A program made the translations under genes and the position numbers. Under the pieces are notes generated by a model. It saw nothing but the letters and a program-made list of their open reading frames with translations. It did no database searches and was not told where the DNA came from. Of a stretch of DNA of 7,980 nt, positions 5,822 through 7,980 are shown in pieces. Source of the DNA: Candidatus Iainarchaeum sp. (GTDB lineage: Archaea > Iainarchaeota > Iainarchaeia > Iainarchaeales > JAXPJC01); NCBI GenBank assembly GCA_018304445.1, contig JAGVWD010000048.1, positions 1 through 7,980 of the forward strand, written 5' to 3'. The stretch's first letter is position 1; each line of letters starts with the position of its first letter.

Positions 5822-5844
5822 TTGTATATACACAGTATTTTAAC
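5822..5844 (-). promoter_or_regulatory. RHH gene promoter with 10-bp palindrome, beside the RIO1 5' end
   Basis: On the minus strand GTTAAAATACTG (5844-5833) serves as a TATA-like box for a start near 5812. The palindrome TGTATATACA (5823-5832) sits between TATA and start, a position where bound protein would block transcription. TGTATAT recurs close by, on the minus strand over 5819-5813 (ATGTATAT), within the first codons. The same TGTATATA could act as a TATA box for RIO1 in the other direction (predicted start near 5852), so control of the two genes may be linked. Confidence 0.5.
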
Positions 5845-5891
5845 TGAAAAATTACATAAGGGATGAGAAGCTGCGCAAAGTCTTTGGAAAA

Positions 5892-6590
5892 GTGTTTGAT
5901 GAAAGCACAATCCTTGCGGTGCATGCGCTTGCGAAAAAGGGCATTTTCAATGTGCTGGAATTCCCCATAAGCTCGGGAAAGGAAGCTGTTGTTTTCCGCG
6001 CAATAGACGCTTCCAAAAACTACAAGGCAATCAAGATTTACAAAATAGAAACAAGCGGATTTCGGCACATGATGGATTATCTGAAGGGGGACCCGCGCTT
6101 CAAGAACATTAAGAATGAAAAGCGCAATATTGTGCACGCGTGGACAAAGAAGGAGTTCGCGAACCTGAGGCTTGCAACTTCTGTTGGCGCGAGAGTCCCA
6201 ATGCCTTACGCATACTATGAGAATGTGCTTGCGATGGAATTCATAGGGAAGGAAGGGATTCCCTCCAATACGCTGCGCGAAACAAAAATGGACGATTATT
6301 CGTGGGCATATGAGGCGCTTGTGGAAAATATCGCAAAACTGCTCTATAAAGCAGAACTGGTCTTTGCCGACCTTTCGGAATACAATATTCTTGTGAATGC
6401 GGAAAAGGAAAATGCCCCTGAAATTGTGCTTATTGACATTGGCCAGGCGGTTCTTACAAGCCACCCGAAAGCGGAGGAATTCTTCATGCGCGACATGCGC
6501 AATGTTGCGAATTACTTCACAAGGATTGGGGTAAAAAAAAGCGCGGATGAGCTGGTTGAGGATGTGAAGGCAATCAAAGATAAAATTTAG
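5892..6590 (+). CDS. rio1: RIO1-family atypical serine/threonine kinase/ATPase
   Basis: Starting from the GTG at 5892 the product has 232 residues. RIO1 features are the VFDESTILAVHALAKKGI start, the nucleotide-binding loop PISSGKEAVVF (25-35), Lys48 in AIKIYK, the hinge AMEFIGKEGIP (114-124), the catalytic loop VFADLSEYNIL (157-167) with Asp160 and Asn165, and metal-binding Asp182 in LIDIGQAV. RIO1 acts in late maturation of the small ribosomal subunit. The catalytic loop usually reads HADLSEYN; here the His is Phe158. Family-like sequence continues in frame upstream (DEKLRKVFGK before the GTG), back to a stop at 5841, but no ATG, GTG or TTG occurs there. The N terminus may thus be truncated, or initiation may use CTG (5844 or 5871). 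GGGATGAG at 5860-5867 could be a ribosome binding site for CTG 5871. Confidence 0.93.
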   Translation: MFDESTILAVHALAKKGIFNVLEFPISSGKEAVVFRAIDASKNYKAIKIYKIETSGFRHMMDYLKGDPRFKNIKNEKRNIVHAWTKKEFANLRLATSVGARVPMPYAYYENVLAMEFIGKEGIPSNTLRETKMDDYSWAYEALVENIAKLLYKAELVFADLSEYNILVNAEKENAPEIVLIDIGQAVLTSHPKAEEFFMRDMRNVANYFTRIGVKKSADELVEDVKAIKDKI

Positions 6591-6614
6591 GGGAATAACT
6601 TAATGTGTGTGTGT

Positions 6615-7214
6615 TTAGCTCTGAAGTAATTGAGCCTGCCATTCCATGTATTGCTTTACTAAGTTTCTGTTATTAAGTTGTGTTCCTTTTGTATCAACTA
6701 TGTATGGTTTTCCCATGTTTGTATTTGGATCTACCGCTATCAACCACTCATTCCCATCAAACTTAAATCCGTGCTCTGAAGCAATTTCATTTTCTTTTGT
6801 AATCTGCTTTTTTATTTCTTCAAAATTTTTTAATTCTTTTGTCTTACCCATTATGTGGCCATCAACTGCATAATCAATTACTTTGAGTTTTCCTCCACAC
6901 GTAAGATCTGTCATTATTTGCCTTACTCTTTTTTCTGGGGTTTTTGGATCTTTCCCAATAGCAATTCTTGCTGTGGGTATTGTGCTTAAACCAATTTTCT
7001 TCAGCTGATTTAAAATAAAAACAGTCTGCATCAGTGTTGCATTGCTTTCTATCTTCAAAATTTTTTCTGCAAAAGGGAGTGGTTTTTTTCTTTTAAACTT
7101 AACTAATATGCGCCTTGAAGTGCCAGACATTCTACCTCCAAGGTCTTGCCCTGTTTCTTCAATTGCTTCTGTGTGTATTTTTTTGCCACCATAGAATTTG
7201 TATCTTTTGAGCAT
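6615..7214 (-). CDS. Unrecognised basic protein, possible winged-helix segment
   Basis: I do not recognise this 199-residue protein. It is soluble and lysine-rich. The segment from about 58 to 116 (NATLMQTVFILNQLKKIGLS, then KTPEKRVRQIMTDLTCGGKLKVIDY) has the helix-helix-strand rhythm of a winged helix. The C-terminal part includes a Lys/Glu helix (125-147) and DGNEWLIAVDPNTNMGKPYIVD (153-174). No catalytic motif is evident. The start at 7214 is preferred because the TATA-like TTTTTTATT on the minus strand (about 7237-7245) lies about 26 nt away; an ATG at 7253 would add 13 hydrophobic residues. The coding DNA is clearly more AT-rich than the neighbouring RIO1 gene: for example 11 of 60 bases are G/C at 6781-6840 against 30 of 60 at 6181-6240. 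This hints at separate ancestry. It converges on RIO1 with a 24-nt gap. Confidence 0.7.
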   Translation of the reverse strand: MLKRYKFYGGKKIHTEAIEETGQDLGGRMSGTSRRILVKFKRKKPLPFAEKILKIESNATLMQTVFILNQLKKIGLSTIPTARIAIGKDPKTPEKRVRQIMTDLTCGGKLKVIDYAVDGHIMGKTKELKNFEEIKKQITKENEIASEHGFKFDGNEWLIAVDPNTNMGKPYIVDTKGTQLNNRNLVKQYMEWQAQLLQS

Positions 7215-7256
7215 GCAAAATTTAAGGTTCAAACAGAATAAAAAATAATTCATTAA

Positions 7257-7272
7257 AGCACTTTTAAGTGCT
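7257..7272. promoter_or_regulatory. Inverted repeat in the divergent promoter region
   Basis: AGCACTT and AAGTGCT form a perfect 7-bp inverted repeat around a TT centre. It lies just upstream of the TATA-like element of the unknown minus-strand gene (7214) and 65 nt ahead of the small plus-strand gene at 7337. It could be an operator. A terminator is unlikely because no gene ends here. Confidence 0.4.
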
Positions 7273-7286
7273 AATTATCCGTCCTT

Positions 7287-7309
7287 TATCGTAAATAGCG
7301 ATATATTTT
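7287..7309 (+). promoter_or_regulatory. Promoter of the small gene pair with adjoining inverted repeat
   Basis: ATATATTTTT (7301-7310) is a TATA-like element that predicts transcription from about 7330, shortly before the ATG at 7337. TATCG (7287-7291) and CGATA (7299-7303) form an inverted repeat with a 7-nt spacer that overlaps its upstream edge, where a regulator could compete with TBP. The small winged-helix-like product encoded downstream is a candidate for binding it. Confidence 0.4.
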
Positions 7310-7336
7310 TAGTAGGCATGTTTCATTATTTTTCGC

Positions 7337-7531
7337 ATGCAGAAGATTGAAATTGTTGAATTGCAAGATATTGATTATGAAACTGCAAAAAAGGAAATCC
7401 TTGGCTATTACCAGAAACACAGGGAGGCATATCCCGATGAGGCGGCAAATGCGCTTGGAATTGAGCTTGAATTGGCAGTGAAAATTGTAAAGGAATTGAT
7501 TGATGAAAAAAGGCTGGGGGTAATTGAATGA
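7337..7531 (+). CDS. Small winged-helix-like protein (64 aa)
   Basis: This 64-residue protein starts at ATG 7337, a few bases after the predicted transcript start. An N-terminal helix (DYETAKKEILGYYQKHREAY, residues 13-32) is followed by a typical helix-turn-helix: YPDEAANALGIELELAVKIV (32-51) and a last helix plus strand, KELIDEKRLGVIE (52-64). This pattern ('E.A..LGI....V..IV.EL...G.I') is that of MarR- or ArsR-like winged helices, without the extra dimerisation helices of full-length regulators. It may bind DNA or RNA; the target is unknown. Its TGA stop overlaps the ATG of the next gene (ATGA at 7528-7531), so the two are probably translationally coupled. Confidence 0.75.
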   Translation: MQKIEIVELQDIDYETAKKEILGYYQKHREAYPDEAANALGIELELAVKIVKELIDEKRLGVIE

Positions 7532-7704
7532 CTACCCTTTATGAAATTGGCGATGCAATAAAGGGAGATCTGATTGTTGGGGAGGCAAGGAAAATAAGCA
7601 AGCCGAAAGTGATTATTGCAACGCACAGGCACAAGGCGCAGCAGGTAATTCTTGAAGAAAATGCGTTCTGTTTTATAAGGAAAAAAATCAGGTTTCTGCC
7701 ATAG
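7528..7704 (+). CDS. Small hypothetical protein (58 aa) coupled to the winged-helix-like gene
   Basis: This short frame begins MTTLYEIGDAIKGDLIVGEA, continues RKISKPKVIIATHRHKAQQV and ILEENAFCFIRKKIRFLP, and stops with TAG at 7702-7704. Support comes from the ATGA overlap with the upstream gene, codon use like its neighbours (AGG for Arg, GCA and GCG for Ala), and a frame that fills the space up to the convergent B3/4 gene. The protein is basic, with a probable strand-rich core (LIVGEA, KVIIATH, FCFIRKKIRF). No known family is recognised. The HRH (residues 33-35) does not form a clear metal site. Confidence 0.6.
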   Translation: MTTLYEIGDAIKGDLIVGEARKISKPKVIIATHRHKAQQVILEENAFCFIRKKIRFLP

Positions 7705-7723
7705 GCGCGGAGCGAGTGAATCC

Positions 7724-7749
7724 AAAAAAGTCTGCGGTAGGCCGCCTAC
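7724..7749 (-). terminator. Hairpin and T-run ending the B3/4 gene
   Basis: GTAGGCCGCCTAC at 7737-7749 is an inverted repeat that overlaps the stop codon of the minus-strand B3/4 gene. On that strand it is followed, seven bases on, by six Ts (7729-7724). This is a plausible terminator for minus-strand transcripts; on the plus strand there is no T-run after the hairpin. Confidence 0.4.
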
Positions 7750-7980
7750 AAATCAGTTTCTGGTTGTTTTTCATCAAGAATTTTACAAGTGATGTTTCCG
7801 TCGCAAAATTTTTGGACTAATTCTTTTAGTTCTTGTGCAGCATTTTCAATTTCTTGTTTTGTTACGGGGGGAAGACCCTCTATAACAAGAAAACAGTTTT
7901 TTGTTTCTTCTCCAAGCTTTGTCCTGTCTGCCTCACGCCAATTCCATCTTCTGCATATTGCAGAAATATTATCTTTGTAA
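7746..7980 (-). CDS. B3/4-domain protein (phenylalanyl-tRNA synthetase beta-like), C-terminal part, cut by window edge
   Basis: Seventy-seven codons are visible, running from the right edge to a TAG at 7746-7748. The sequence holds ISAICRRWNWREADRTKLGE (residues 5-24), then ETKNCFLVIEGLPPVTKQEI (25-44), followed by a helix ENAAQELKELVQKFC. This matches the C-terminal end of free-standing B3/4-domain proteins. They resemble the B3/B4 tRNA-synthetase domain, which in phenylalanyl-tRNA synthetase carries the editing site, and may hydrolyse mischarged tRNA or bind other ligands. The typical 'D..ISAICRRWNWR' and 'TKN....VEGLPPV' parts are intact. The start and N-terminal domain lie outside the window. 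The visible DNA is AT-rich (17 of 60 bases G/C at 7801-7860), like the unknown gene at 6615-7214. Confidence 0.8.
   Translation of the reverse strand, partial: YKDNISAICRRWNWREADRTKLGEETKNCFLVIEGLPPVTKQEIENAAQELKELVQKFCDGNITCKILDEKQPETDL

Noticed and set aside
5721..6464. Long minus-strand open frame of 247 codons
   Set aside because: It lies antisense to RIO1, whose kinase motifs are unmistakable, and its N-terminal half has no family features; it also overlaps the RHH gene in another frame.

Overview
This window looks archaeal. It carries aIF2-beta, aIF1A, a DUF424 protein, a RIO1 kinase, an archaeal presenilin-type protease and an Lrp/AsnC regulator. Several genes have TATA-like boxes about 25 nt upstream of the start codon and little or no leader, which also fits archaea. 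Very short gaps, stop-codon overlaps and many tiny proteins suggest a compact genome, perhaps of a DPANN-type lineage. That placement is inference; no rRNA or other phylogenetic marker was tested.

Layout. (1) Positions 1-281: an Lrp/AsnC-family regulator, minus strand, cut by the left edge. A symmetric TATA core flanked by an inverted repeat separates it from a divergent pair. (2) Positions 377-2396: a polyprenyl-synthase-fold protein with damaged Asp-rich motifs, followed 10 nt later by a presenilin/signal-peptide-peptidase-like membrane aspartyl protease. (3) Positions 2393-3073, minus strand: an acylphosphatase domain fused to a repetitive, probably coiled-coil tail, with identical 33-bp DNA repeats. 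(4) Positions 3196-4992: a tight translation-initiation cluster, aIF2-beta, DUF424, aIF1A, then a creatininase-family amidohydrolase, ending in a hairpin plus T-tract. (5) Positions 5112-5812: a PIN-domain RNase-like gene and a ribbon-helix-helix (RHH) gene. They look like toxin-antitoxin partners but face each other and share stop-codon bases. (6) Positions 5844-6590: RIO1 kinase, whose recognisable reading frame extends upstream of the only usual start codon. (7) Positions 6615-7214, minus strand: an AT-rich gene of unknown function. (8) Positions 7337-7704: two overlapping very small genes, the first like a winged helix. (9) Positions 7746-7980, minus strand: the C-terminal end of a B3/4-domain protein, cut by the right edge.

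How the genes relate. aIF2-beta and aIF1A act at the start of translation and RIO1 in small-subunit maturation, so the centre of the window is a translation/ribosome neighbourhood. aIF1A and RIO1 are often close neighbours in archaea. Here the creatininase gene and the PIN/RHH module lie between them, and the RHH promoter abuts the 5' end of RIO1. The acylphosphatase and RHH promoters share a 23-nt segment (19 of 23 bases identical), suggesting a common regulator, possibly the RHH protein itself.

No tRNA, rRNA, CRISPR array or insertion sequence was seen. The only gene-free stretches over about 100 nt are 4993-5111 (terminator plus PIN promoter), 3074-3195 (divergent promoters) and 7215-7336 (divergent promoters).
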